Assembly: GCA_905331475.1 (NCBI GenBank) | Contig: CAJNYU010002210.1 | Coordinates: 186,564-250,563, forward strand | Length of the DNA stretch: 64,000 nucleotides | Source of the DNA: Rotaria socialis | Lineage: Eukaryota; Rotifera; Eurotatoria; Philodinida; Philodinidae | Reading direction: 5' to 3' | Shown: positions 37,283 through 49,144 of the stretch, piece after piece | Layout: the number at the start of each line of letters is the position of its first letter | How positions within the stretch are numbered: position 1 is the first letter of the stretch | Translations under genes and position numbers: made by a program | The notes under the pieces: model-generated | The model's input: only the letters and a program-made list of their open reading frames with translations | What the model was told of the DNA's origin: nothing | Database searches by the model: none

Positions 37283-38089
37283 TTTTTCTTTTTCTCCTTG
37301 ACAATTTCAATCAAAATGGATTTAGTAGAAAAAAAAATGGTCGTTAATAGATGCCTTGATGATATATTTTGTGTATGCATATATTGCTCACGACCGACAA
37401 CTATTCTATGCGCGGCCGCTGAAGGAGAAGAGAAAGAGAAAATAGCTCGTTCTTTTTACTCGCTGTTCTTGTAATAAATAGAGTATCAAAGAGAAAGAAA
37501 GAAATTCGAATTTCTAATATTTCGATAACGAATAAACTAAATGTTTGTTTCTCATATTGTAATGTTTTCTATGACTATCATAGAACTTGTTTTATGTAAC
37601 ATTTCTCAATGTTCGATCAAAAAATAAAACAAGAATGAAGATTGTTATTACTATTGTAATTATTATAGTTATTCTATGTCTAATTATTCTATTATTAGCT
37701 ATAATAGAGACTACAGAATGACTCACCATAAATAATATCTTCTACATAATCTGTTACAAATTTAGTAATGTTACAGAAACTAAGAATATTATTTATGATC
37801 TATATGAAACAGAGAAATAACTTTCATCGGCAATTAGTTACACGTCCACATCCTCAAGAAAACAATATTTTTCTTCACGAGTAACTACTTGAAGCAAAGA
37901 TCCGCGGGTCAGCGTCGCGCTACAGCACACGCTTATGCAGAGTGCGTAATATATCATGTCATAGTTTAGCACGTTCTGGGGGAACACTCACTATACAAAT
38001 CAGTCACAGTCAAATTCGTTCACAGCGCTAAATTCGAAGGAGACTTCTTATGCGCATAATCGTACGCTATGGTGCGAGGCAACGCGAGT
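37283..38089. other. PDZ gene promoter region and a GC-rich patch
   Basis: Bases 37405-37480 hold cgcggccgctgaagg and a purine-rich GAGA tract, the likely promoter. Bases 37895-38100 are strikingly richer in G, C and CpG than their surroundings (gggtcagcgtcgcgctacag, ggcaacgcgagtctagc). I tested both strands for a tRNA cloverleaf there and found none. Confidence 0.4.
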
Positions 38090-38800
38090 CTAGCTCGCAG
38101 ATCTCTGCATTATTTTACATAAATGACTGTTGCAACATACTATATGTACGAACAAAAAAAAGAAAATCAATGGTAATGAAAGCATTGAATCAAACATGGA
38201 AAAAAAATGGTTGAGCCTTATTTTGGATCTTACTAGGTCAATGTTCATAGCCATAGGAATTAAAATCTGAAGGATTAGATGGTCCACCGCCGTTTAGATC
38301 CATGCGTGTGATTTTTTCCAGTTAATTAATCAAGTCTCCACCTCTTGATCCATGCTATTGGTAGCCGCCAGCATGTCCACAATCGTTTAAAATGAAACGA
38401 AGATTTCAAATCAATACATATACGATGATGCTATTTTTCATTCGAACCTATTACACCATCTCCATGTAAATCCATGTCCCGTTTCTTTTCAATTTGTTTG
38501 GTAACGAAATCTATGTAGAAGAGACACTAAGAACCTGCATTGCATATAACCAGTAAACTATCAGACCACTTCCAGATATTCTCCGTTTAAAATACTTCAA
38601 CAACAAATTAATTGCATCTCTACTCAATAAATGTTTTAATACGACTATCTTTGATTGCAAGACCATTCGAGTCCTCGTATGACATAGCATTGCTACGTTT
38701 ATCAATTTTTGATAGCAATACTGCTACTTAGATGTTATCATGCAACATAAAAAAACTTACCCATCTTATTTGTCGTAGCAATAATTAGGAAAGAAGCAGA
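38090..38800 (-). pseudogene. Decayed EF-hand gene with Gly-rich segment
   Basis: Minus-strand pieces read as calcium-binding protein: KKRDMDLHGDGVIG at about 38450-38490 (EF-hand loop DxxGDGVI), CGHAGGYQ near 38370, and ITRMDLNGGGPSNPSDFNSY near 38260-38310, a degenerate second loop. The frames do not join without stops, and no start codon fits. An AG acceptor near 38800 and a GT donor near 38757 may be relics of exons. It resembles invertebrate EF-hand proteins with glycine-rich linkers. It is probably a dead copy; a second EF-hand fragment is at 28.3 kb. Confidence 0.45.
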
Positions 38801-38902
38801 TCTGATGAACAAAAATTGATTATGAAAAAAATAACTGTGTTTACATTGTCGACTGTATACGTCTCGCTTGAATTAACAATATAGATTCGACAATGAGCAC
38901 AT

Positions 38903-39501
38903 GCTTTCATCAGAGGTGTTCACAGGGCCAATTTTATTGCGCTACCCTGCAAATTAAAAAGGATCTTTTTCATGTTTAAATTCAAGTTTAAGTAATTTTT
39001 ATTTGAAAAATAATTCAACAAATAGATAAATGATTAACAAATAATAAATGAGTCCTGATTGAAGAGGTGTATATGATGATTGTGCATCACCACTGGTGGT
39101 CAACCAACAGATATATTTAACGAAGAAAGAATAGAAACTTCATTTTCATCACCATGAGAAAAATGAACTATCAGCACGTGAATCTATCGACGGTGATAAC
39201 AATGCATAGTTTAATTGAAATAATATGAAGATGAGCAATTATTACAATTATTAATGTATGTCCAGTACTATTATGATTCCTTTATTATTTTCTTATTTTT
39301 TACCACTTTGATTGAACCTCACGGGCATCATAAAAACACAAATATAGCAATATATTTACTATTTAATAACTCGATCTGATTTTTTAGGCTCTTTCACGTC
39401 TCCGAGAAAAATAAAATTGTTGTTTTTTTCGAACTAAGTATATGCAAAACTTTCAGGGCATTAAGGTATAGCCCTGCTCTGTGAACACCTCTGGCTCTCA
39501 T
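38903..39501. mobile_element. hAT-type non-autonomous element
   Basis: The element runs 38911-39493 (583 bp), starting CAGAGGTGTTCACAG and ending CTGTGAACACCTCTG. Ends of the form CAGRGGTG are typical of the hAT superfamily. The flanks are gctttcat (38903-38910) and gctctcat (39494-39501), a 7-of-8 match to the 8-bp duplication expected of hAT. The interior has no transposase frame. The one mismatch suggests it is older than the copy at 9.0 kb. Confidence 0.8.
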
Positions 39502-41158
39502 CGTTAATGCAGCAAGAATTCCTTTTCTCGTTCTTGTTCTTTTTTCTTTTAGTTATTACTTTATCTTAATCGATAGGATTTAGCAAAGAATAGATGATAA
39601 AAACAATCCAATCAGACATATTGATCATATGATGCAGTTCTTCTTTTTGCTCTACGTCTTCATGGCAGCATCTGACATCCTCAATTCTTTTATTTTGTAG
39701 ACTATACTATTATTTACCGCTACATGTAGCTGTGCGAATGCTACTGTTAAGGATTTTCGTCTGTCGACATAGCTTACGATCTTGACAAACACTTGTTACT
39801 TGCACAACAGACATACTTCAGAGGTATTTAAGAAAAGTAGAAATAGACCAGCTGTTGTGTCTATCAACATGAGAAGGATCTCTAGGTAAATTGTCTAAGG
39901 TACTAATGAATGTAACTAAACTTTTTGCTTTAAAATAAAATCTTCTTCTAACATACTAATAAAATGACAAACTAATAGAATCTGTTTAAGAATCACTTAT
40001 CTTTTGGATAGTGTCAGACGCTTTTTTTATTCTCCTGCACTTGTTTGCATATCTGAAATGCTGCACCTCAAATATAGCAGTCTATAGAGATTTCTCTTCG
40101 TTTTTTTTGAATTAATCAAACAGGAGTGCTAAGAAAAATTTTGGTATGATGTCTAATCCTTCGTGTTCCAATTGACTTGAACTTTGTTTCGTGCATATCG
40201 TATTCGTATATGCTTATTAGCCTTTTGTATTTATTTTGTTATATTACATGAAATCGATTCCATTATTGAATTTCATTTTTAATTGACAAAACTTTCTCTA
40301 AAAACAAAGTATTGGATATATACTTAAAAAACTTGCCCAGTCATAGCGCTATGTAAACATACAAACATTCGTCATATATGCTTGTATTTTCTTCGACGTT
40401 ACTTTCAGGTTTCATTGAATCACAGTTGAGATTCTCTCAGCAGATCCGAAGTAATTATTTTGATCTCTTCAGTGTAGTGTAGTAAAACTAGATGAACGGT
40501 GAAAATAACAAACATTCTAGTTGATCGTGAAAGTATTATTCCTTACTAATAACATACTCCAGGATTCTTGTATAGCAAAAGTACTAGCTGGATGCCTAAT
40601 TATACATTGAATATTAGTCAGTGAAAATTAGATCGTTTCAACATAAAATAAATCAACATTTCATTATGATATAATGAGTATTTTATATCAGAAACTATAA
40701 TTTAGATTATACCAATGGTGATTAAAACAGGATACGTCTGCCTGACATCGACTTAGGTCACATTTTCTGTGAACACTATTTTACTAGAGATATTTACTCG
40801 TCATTAGGTAGCCGATTCCTTGGAGTTCTACTTAACATGCTGTTTCAATGCTTAGATTTTATTTATTATACGTATATTCGATGTTCTTCACATATAACAA
40901 AGTCATTGCAGCATTGGAAAAATTCTAGTAAAATTCTTCCATTAGTTTTCGATGACACAGATAAAAACAATGAATTCAACGTGCCTTTAGTTCAAACGAA
41001 AATGTAAAAGTATCAATTGAGATCATCAAATTTTCAACTAAAACTACAGTTTATAATTGGAAATCGGTTAAGAAGTGATTAGCTTTTTTTTTAGATAGGA
41101 GAAATTATTGAATCCTATCTACCAGGATTTAATAAATATTTTTCATCGATAATAAACA
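39502..41158. other. Intergenic, no gene seen
   Basis: About 1.6 kb of AT-rich DNA downstream of the ABC transporter gene. No feature stood out. Confidence 0.4.
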
Positions 41159-44100
41159 TCAGAGCCACGTTATCATTGGTTTGTCGTATTGAGAAAGATC
41201 GATGGTATCTGGTATATCGAAATAGGCTACTTTGCCTTGTTGTAACATAAGAATGCGGTCACTGTTAGCTATTGTATTGAACCGATGTGCAATAGTGAAT
41301 ACGGTACGATCGCGAAATTTATCTGCGATCACATCTTGAATCATCTTATCGGTTGCATGATCGACATTTGCGGTTGCTTCATCAATAAGTAAAATTTTGC
41401 TTTTCTTGAGAATGGCTCGTGCGACACATATCAATTGACATTCTCCAGCACTCAAATTACTGCCTGATTCAGCCAATAGCATATTGAGTCCATCTGGGTG
41501 ATTTCTTATCAAATGTTTTAGTTGAACAGCCTCAAGAGCTACAAGACATTCTTCGTTCGAGAATTTTTCGAACGGGTCAAGATTGTATCTTAGGGTAGCA
41601 CAAAACAAGATCGGTACTTGTGGAATCACACTTAAACGAGACCGAAGATGATTGAGCGACACATGATCAATATCAATACCGTCGATGTAAATATTACCAG
41701 TGATTGCCGATTGATCGACAAATCGAAAAAGTGCCTGTAAAAGGGACGATTTGCCAGCTCCTAAAAACAAAACAGATATATTGTTCAACAAGTGTTGATT
41801 TAAAATTGATTTCATCGACATTTTGTCCAGTTTGATGTACATTAGGGTGTGAGGTGTGGGTGTGTAGATGCGGGTGTTAAGATTACCAAAATAGCTGGAA
41901 AGGTACCCACGCCGACGCGCACACCCACACCCTCTAACGTTATTTTAAGAGAAAAACCATAATATTTATTTTAAAATGCTTCTATTGTTAGCATAAGAAT
42001 GCTCTTAAAAACAAAATACTACTTGTAACCATAGATAAATTGGAGTACTACAGTTTTCTTTCCATTGTTTATTTAATTTTTGCGCAATATATCTATAATT
42101 TCATGGAAAAAACAACTTTTTTAGAAATAAAGTTGCGCAATAAAATCTAAAAGCTAATCGACGACTGAACTTAGCGAATTCATCTATGTAAATTAATTAT
42201 AATTAACCAGATTTTTCTAATTACTTATTTTCATGATTTTTGGAGAACTCTTATTATTAAACTAAAACAGTTTTCGAATGTTTGACATCAACATCTTGAG
42301 ATTTATTTTCTTATTGAAAGATATGATTTGGTGAATATAAGAATCGCAGAAATATTTCGGGTAGCATTTAAAAAAAAGACAGAAATGAAGCGGAAAACGA
42401 GCAAATGCTATTTATATTTTTTGATCTACTACTTACGTAATATTCAAGATGATGACAATCAATTATAGTTTTCCGATTCCCTTCGGTTATTCATTTTATT
42501 TTCGGCCTTCTAATATCATTTAAGCCTTTAAAAATATTTCGTTGTCCTGTCCATTGTCAAGGTGGTGGCGAGCGCCTGGTAGTCGAACTGTTAGATCCGC
42601 CAGTGTCTCTAAGATGGAATATATATACGAACACGAACAATAGATCTAGCATTCCCAAAGTACATGTTTTCTTATTTGCTCAATATTTCTAAAACAATGG
42701 TAGCGGTATACAGTTTTGTGTATGGATATAATACGTCTCTTTATTGACTGAACTAAAGATTGATATAGAACTGGTGTACTTGTCTATAGAACATGAGACA
42801 AATAAAAATACCTGTTCGACCAATAACTCCAATTTTTTCTTGGGATTCAATTCGCAGATTAATATTCTTCAAAACAGGCTCAAGCTCCGGTCGGTAGCGA
42901 AAAGTATAATCTTTGAATTCAATAGTACCACGAACAGGCCATTCATCTGATGGTTGAATCAGAACTTTGTTGGTATTGTTATCTCTATCGTTTTCTGATA
43001 CAAGTTTACCATATTCATAAATTCTTTCAGCGCTAGTCATAAAATTTTCTGCTTCCGCAGATTGTCGGACACCCCATTGAAAGAAAGCTGCCAAATTGAT
43101 GCAGTACGCTAAGCTAAGTGCTGCTTCCGCTGGATTCATTTGATGACGTAATGCAACCGATAGAATAGCTGTAGTCAAAGTAAGAGCAGATGTCATGAGA
43201 TCAAGATTTAAACCAAACCAGCGAGTAGCAGCAATTAGAGTAAAATAGGCTCGATGATTGGCATCGATTCTTTCCAAAAACGAATGTAGAAATTTTTCTT
43301 TAACATCAAACGCACGAATAGTCATAAGTCCATCCAATGAAGAGGAAAAAAGTGCAAATATCGGACTTCTTGTTGCACTTTCAAGTCTTTTAAGTTGACG
43401 ACTAGTACGTAAGTAGAACTGGCGAAGCCACCAAAAGGAAGGTACGAGTAAAATGAGTATTAGAAGGACCCACGGATTGATAATGCCAATAATCACAAGT
43501 GCCCCAAGCGTTGCAAGTAGAGCTTGCGTGCCATCCAGCAAAGCGAACGGTAATAGTTCGTCGAGAACTTGTTGATCTTTACTTGCTCGATTGAGAATTC
43601 GCCCACTTGGATTACTTGCAAAAAAATTCAATGAAGTATATAGGATGCCAGTGAGCATACTATTGTGAAAATAATTTGACCCACGCAAAATAATATAATA
43701 GAAGTAGACAGCTCGTACTAAAGAAATGACTAATGTTCCAAGTGTCAATCCAAGATAGATGTAAGCGTCCAATGAAGAGCGTTCTATGCTGGGCACTTTG
43801 GCTGACCAAATACTTAGCCAACGATTTGTCGCGTTATAAAGAGCTTCACCTACAAGCATAAGAATGATCAGAAGTAAAAAGCCGAACCATCTCAATGGTG
43901 GTGAAGTGAATAGTCGAATCCAAACATTCCAGTTGACAGCGCCATTCAGCGATGCTTCATTTTTCACTATTGAATGCAGGTCGATCACTTCAGTTTGACA
44001 TATCCCACTGACTTCAGTAGACTGGAATGAATCGATTTTTTCTGTAACCTTGTATGCTTCATTTACTTCCAATTTTGTAGTCTGTGATTCATCAATATAG

Positions 44101-45932
44101 CCATTCTTCAAAACTATTGTGTGATCTGCTTCAGCCAAAAAATGTGTCTGATGTGTGATCAATATTCGAGTTTTACTTTTTAGAAGACTACGAGGACCAA
44201 AACACTGATCAAATATTTTCTTTGCTACTTTTGGATCGACGGCAGATAGAGGATCATCAAGTAAATATAAATCGACGTCAGCATATAGAGCGCGAGCCAG
44301 CGATACCCGCGCTTTTTGTCCTCCACTCAAGTTAACTCCTTTGTCACCAACCATCATTAAATCACCGGCTTCACCAAATATACATAGGTCTGTATCAAGA
44401 CAACATGATTGTATAACATTTTTGTACCGTTCCTCATCCAGTTTTTTGCCAAGAAGAATGTTAGCACGAATTGTGTCGGCAAAAATCCATGGTGACTGTG
44501 GAGCGTACGCGATAGAATCGAAACTTAATCGAAGTTTTCCACTGATAAGATTAATCTCGCCGAGAATGGCTGCAAGTAACGATGATTTGCCGGCACCGAC
44601 CGCCCCTTTCACTCCAACTAACATGCCACGAGCGACCTGAAAATTGAGATTGAACAGGCTAGGCGAATTTACCCAAGAGAAAGATGCATCTTCCATAACT
44701 ATTGCATAGTCTTTTTTGTCATTTTCGTTTGTTTTTTCTCTTGTCACTGATAATATATTGAGTTGCATAAATGCATCGATTCGCTTTGCAGCAATGCGAG
44801 CTTCGCTGAGTTTCTCGATGGCTGTCGGTAGAAAGATAGTTACTGGTGCTCGAAGCAAAGCAAAAAATGCTAACGTAGTAAAAACTTCTGCTGCAGATAA
44901 ATGTCGATTCATCAACCAACTGCCACCAAATGTGGCTAGAGAAATTAAAGGAAGCAATGCGAATGAGATACCCATATTGAGAGCTCGCAAACGGCTAGAG
45001 TTCAAAATACTAGAAAATTCAAGACGACGTGATTCATGCACTCGATGTTCTATTGCTTTTTCCCAATTGTACATTTTGATAATTTGACAACCATTGATTA
45101 ACTCGTTAATAGTCTGAACTCGTTTGTCCGTGCATGGCATCGTTGTTTTACGATATTGACCGAATTTGCGGCTGAATATTAGCTGTACAGGTACTAATAA
45201 GAATAATACGGTATAACCAAATAATGTTGGCAAACCAATATTCCACCAAATGAGACCAAATATTAAGAGAGATTCGAGAGGTGCTTCCCAAAGATAATGT
45301 ATAAAAATACTCAGTTCTTCAAATTTACTTGCATCATTTGCTACCAAATTGATTGTCTGAGCAGCTGTAGTATTCTGAAGAGACGTCATATTAATTGTAA
45401 GCAATCGTTTATAAATGAGAGATGATAAAGTATGACGTATGCGCACACCAATGCGCGTATTTCTAAAAAACACTTGCTGATGAATAATTGCTTGTAGAGT
45501 CGAGCAAGCACCAAGACCGATAGCGAACGAATAGCCGACGTATGCAGGTAGGGCTGGTTTGCTACTAATATAGAGGACGATTTCGTGAAGCAGCAATGGT
45601 TGAGCAATGCGTGCTGCTGCGTATAAAACTAGAATCAAACTGATCAACAAAGAGTCTTTTCCAAACGTGCTTATAATCATTCGCCATGTACCTGGCCATT
45701 TATTATCACTAATATTAACTTTATTTAATAAACCTGAACATTGGTCACCGAAAGATAAATCGCTAAGATCATCATCGACGAGTGTTCGCTTATTGCCTAC
45801 ATTTAGAATAGGTTTAATCCACCACCAAAATGCTACATAAATCCATCGTGTCCATGATGATTGCGCCCAATCCAAACGACATGAGGGCCGTTTTGTGCCT
45901 AAAATATATTTTTCCATTGCATATATTGTCAT
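41159..45932 (-). CDS. ABC transporter, ABCC/MRP subfamily (MRP4-like)
   Basis: Two exons, 42812-45932 and 41159-41760, give 1240 residues. The start is the ATG at 45932. Layout is TMD1-NBD1-TMD2-NBD2, without the extra N-terminal TMD0 of long MRPs, as in ABCC4. NBD1 has Walker A GAVGAGKSSLLAAIL (about residue 445), signature LSGGQKARVSLARALY (about 534) and Walker B LYLLDDPLSAVD. NBD2 has Walker A GRTGAGKSS (about 1040), signature LSAGECQLICVARAIL (LSAGE instead of LSxGQ), Walker B ILLIDEATANVD and the switch His in TIAHR. Such proteins use ATP to export organic anions, drugs and conjugates through the plasma membrane. The single intron (41761-42811, 1051 bp) splits NBD2 Walker A after GRTG and contains a telomere-like palindrome. 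A 3.1-kb uninterrupted exon is unusual beside the intron-rich neighbours. Codons are also richer in G/C, so transfer or retrocopying deserves thought. Confidence 0.93.
41844..41936. repeat. Telomere-like GGGTGT palindrome, copy 2
   Basis: gggtgtgaggtgtgggtgtg (41845-41864) then tagatgcgggtg faces cacccac ... gcacacccacaccct (about 41905-41933). It has TA on each side (atTAggg ... ctcTAacg). It lies inside the intron of the ABC transporter gene, about 85 bases from the acceptor. It shares gtgtgggtgtgtagat(g/t)cg with copy 3. Confidence 0.75.
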
Positions 45933-47143
45933 GATATACTGCTTCGCAACTAATGCATAGGTACGACATTACTATTTATCGTGAATAGCTAATTTTATGT
46001 TTTCTATCCATCTATCTATCTATCTATCGATCTACTCAGCAGTCCTTGATTATTTATTTATTTGGTCGCTCTGTATGATTGATAGTGTATTATATACGTA
46101 AGTAACTTTATTCCTATCTCATTTCTAAAATCGATGAATAGTGCTTGTGCTCTTTGTCAGAGTGCTGAACTAATATAGTATCCAGAAGGAGAACTACTAG
46201 CTGACGAATTAGTTTCAACGAAAAATTACTATTTAACATAAAATCGGAGTATCTTTGCTTCATAATCACGTCCTAGCGAAAAACTGGAGCCGTATGAATG
46301 AAGAAAATGACTTTATTAGCTAGTGAATGAGAACAATATTTGCATAAACTATATATATATATATATATATATGTCTCGCAGGATTTTGATTCAATAATGT
46401 TACCAAGAGTTAGTTTAATCGAAAGATGTTTATATTATTGTGAATATCGTCAAACAATGATTAAATGCTTTAATTTAATTATAATCTTTTATACTGAAGA
46501 AAACTATAGATAAATATATCAAAAGATAGCAAAGTGATATGAGCTCAAAACTTTAAACACATTTCGTCCAATATTCCACTTACTCATTTCTTGTTGGTAG
46601 GTCATAAATGTCTATATGCAAACTTCATCCGTACAACCTTTATTTATTTGTGCTCTATCGAAAAGCAATTTCTCTTCCATCAAATGTCGTCTCACAATAC
46701 AACAACAAAATGATAATATATATGATAAGAAAATTTATAGGATTTATCGACATTTTCACAAATCACGAACAAAAGTCTTCAAGCCATCTGACTAATAAGT
46801 AAATACATAAACATATCTATTCATATGTAATTACGAGGACCAATCATCATAATATAATCTGCTTAAAGCAATTAGAAATCAACGGTAGTACTGTATTTTT
46901 AGTACACATCAAGCAAGGAACTTAAAGGTATTTACAGCAACTATCAAATTTCTAATAACCGAAGTTGAATAACTTCACTTTGGTTGATCAGCATAAATAA
47001 AGTAGATTTTTCTTCTCTTAACAGTTCACATAAGCTGTTAAAATGATTTAAACGTCAATTATCAAAGGATGTACATGTATATGTGAATGAAAATCAGTCT
47101 AATTTGTCTCTTCATTGTAACATTTATACCATTCATTTTATAG
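45933..47143. other. Upstream region of the ABC transporter gene
   Basis: Contains a TCTA/CTAT microsatellite at 46007-46036 and an (AT)n tract at 46350-46370. No gene was seen, although the missing N-terminal half of the phytochelatin synthase to the right would be expected here. Confidence 0.5.
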
Positions 47144-47510
47144 AAAGAGTATTTCTCTTTCGACACCCCGAAATTGGATATAGCAACCTTCATTCGAGTC
47201 ATATCCATTAAAAATTATATTCATCAAGATGGACATTTCAGTTTAATTGCTGGATTCGATGAAACAACAAATCACATTCTCATATTAGATACAAATCAGA
47301 AACGATTTCCTCATCATTGGCTATCAATCAAAGATTTGATTCGAATGATGTTTACACACGATAAAATGTCATCAATCCCAAGAGGATATTTAATTGTGAT
47401 TGATCCAGAAGAGCTCGCAGGCAATCTTTTAAATTTAAATTTATTGGCTTCATGCTGTGAGTTTTATTTTACATTAAACTGGATATATTTCGTTAATAAA
47501 ACTTGAATTA
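47144..47510 (+). pseudogene. Phytochelatin synthase, C-terminal part of the catalytic domain
   Basis: From a likely splice acceptor at 47143 the frame reads KEYFSFDTPKLDIATFIRV, then DGHFSLIAGFDETTNHILIL followed by DTNQKRFPHHW, then RGYLIVIDPEEL. This matches phytochelatin synthases (PF05023), glutathione gamma-glutamylcysteinyl transferases that make metal-binding peptides. The catalytic His (GHFS) and Asp (LILD) are present. The N-terminal half with the catalytic Cys is not found upstream, and the segment between FIRV and DGHF looks shorter than in the family. A possible donor (TGCT|gtgagt) ends the frame at about 47457. It is either a truncated remnant or one exon of a gene whose other exons I could not see. 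Confidence 0.55.
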
Positions 47511-47901
47511 AATTGTAATCATAAGACAATGAACTAAGGTTTCTTTTAGTCTTTTTTTTATAATTTAGGGCGTTAAAATCCGCTAAACTACTATGACCAC
47601 AGATTATACTGGGTCTTGTTTGTACATTGCGTTCGACTTCAACGTAAAGAAATTTCGGCATATACTTTCTGAACCATTACACACGAGATGCCTAATTCGA
47701 TTTAATATTTGTTTTTGATCGATTATACATGAATAAGATTTCATATACAAGTAATACTGATTCAAAAATACATTTTATTCATGAAAAATATGCCACCTCG
47801 GAAATTAATGATAACGGCACAATTGTAATTGTGTGTCAAATTGATCTTTGTTTTTCCTTCTGAATCACTATGTAGAGTGTCTGAGCATTAAGAATGGATT
47901 T

Positions 47902-48502
47902 TTTTCTTGTTCATTATCAGTTGTCTTATGTTGTTACAACAGTGTTTTTTTGTATTATTGTTAGCTCGCAGTGTTCTCTATCGAGTGATGAAAGAGTCAT
48001 CAAAAAATATTATAATCTTTAACAGTATCGATCAAAATGGTGGAGGCAGTATGGAGCTGATAAGAATTACTCCATATAGATTTTTATTGAATGAAAGGAC
48101 GCTGATAGAGTTGTACATTTTGTGATTATTATGTTACATCTGTTTGTTTGCTCGTCGAGATATTTCCAGGCCCTAACGTGGACACTTTGGGCTATAGAAC
48201 GATATATCATTCTTTTAACGATTACTGATTAAAAAAAAGAGTTGACTGATGGGGGAAATGAGTACAGCAATTTTTGCCGGTGGGGTCCGTATTACTCCAC
48301 CTAGCTTGCCAGAGTGATCTAATTTGTCCCATACGGAATGACTCCGATTAGCTCCATACCACTTCCGCCATTCTGACTGATATTTTTTAACAGTATAATA
48401 TTTGTTCATGACTCTTTCACGAGTCGATAGATAACACTTTGAACTAGCAATGATACAAAAATACTGTTGTAACAACATAAGATGATTGATGATGAACATG
48501 AA
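47902..48502. mobile_element. Old foldback element
   Basis: Bases 47902-48082 (ttatgttgttacaacagtg ... ggcagtatggagctgataag) recur inverted at about 48322-48502 at roughly 75-80% identity. The spacer of about 240 bp is unusually GC-rich (ggtggggtccgtattactcc). No transposase or target duplication. The open frames read here lie within the arms and are not genes. Confidence 0.7.
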
Positions 48503-49144
48503 AGAAAGCAATTTTAAAAGTTTTGATTCGAATCATCTTAGGCGACTCTATTTTCTTTGCAGTTTTCATGGTGTTATCAAATCGACAATTCATGTATGTC
48601 AAAAACAAGTTAAAGAAATATTTAATAATATGAAGACCAATGAACACAGAATGAAAAAATTCAAGTATATGATCGTTTTGATTATGAAAAAGAGCAGTAC
48701 TTGTCCTATCATTGGGAAGTATCAAGGTATGACACAGGTATTTCACAAAATTTGCAATTATTGATAAGAAGTCCTATATAACGGACGTCCTAGTAAGAGA
48801 AGGAACTGCTGGCGACAAACATTTATGCACATTAATAAACTCAATATGAATATTTTCCTTTTCTTCGCACAACTTTCAATAAAATTTAAAGTTTAGCTTA
48901 TGTTTATGAACAATTTTAAAGTCGGAAATGAACTGAACGAATGAGTTGCATATTAATATGGTGTCGAACTAATTGCAGCTGAATAGCGAGTTGCATTCTG
49001 AAACAATAACATGAACATCTTATTATATTTTACAGTTTCATCTATGCTGAACTTCAATTTTTGTTTTAGCTATCTTGTGTTCATAAAAAATGTTAGCTAT
49101 ATATTTAAAAAATAAAACCTCTGTTCTAAGTGATACGCCTGTAT
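48503..49144. other. Between two foldback elements, no gene seen
   Basis: AT-rich; the frame at 48486-48764 overlaps the foldback arm and has no motif. Confidence 0.35.

Noticed and set aside
37895-38100. Possible tRNA in the GC-rich patch
   Set aside because: ttcgaat-like loop words are present, but no cloverleaf forms on either strand.
44341-45087. Plus-strand open frames of 99 and 123 codons
   Set aside because: They are the complementary strand of the ABC transporter exon and have no motifs of their own.
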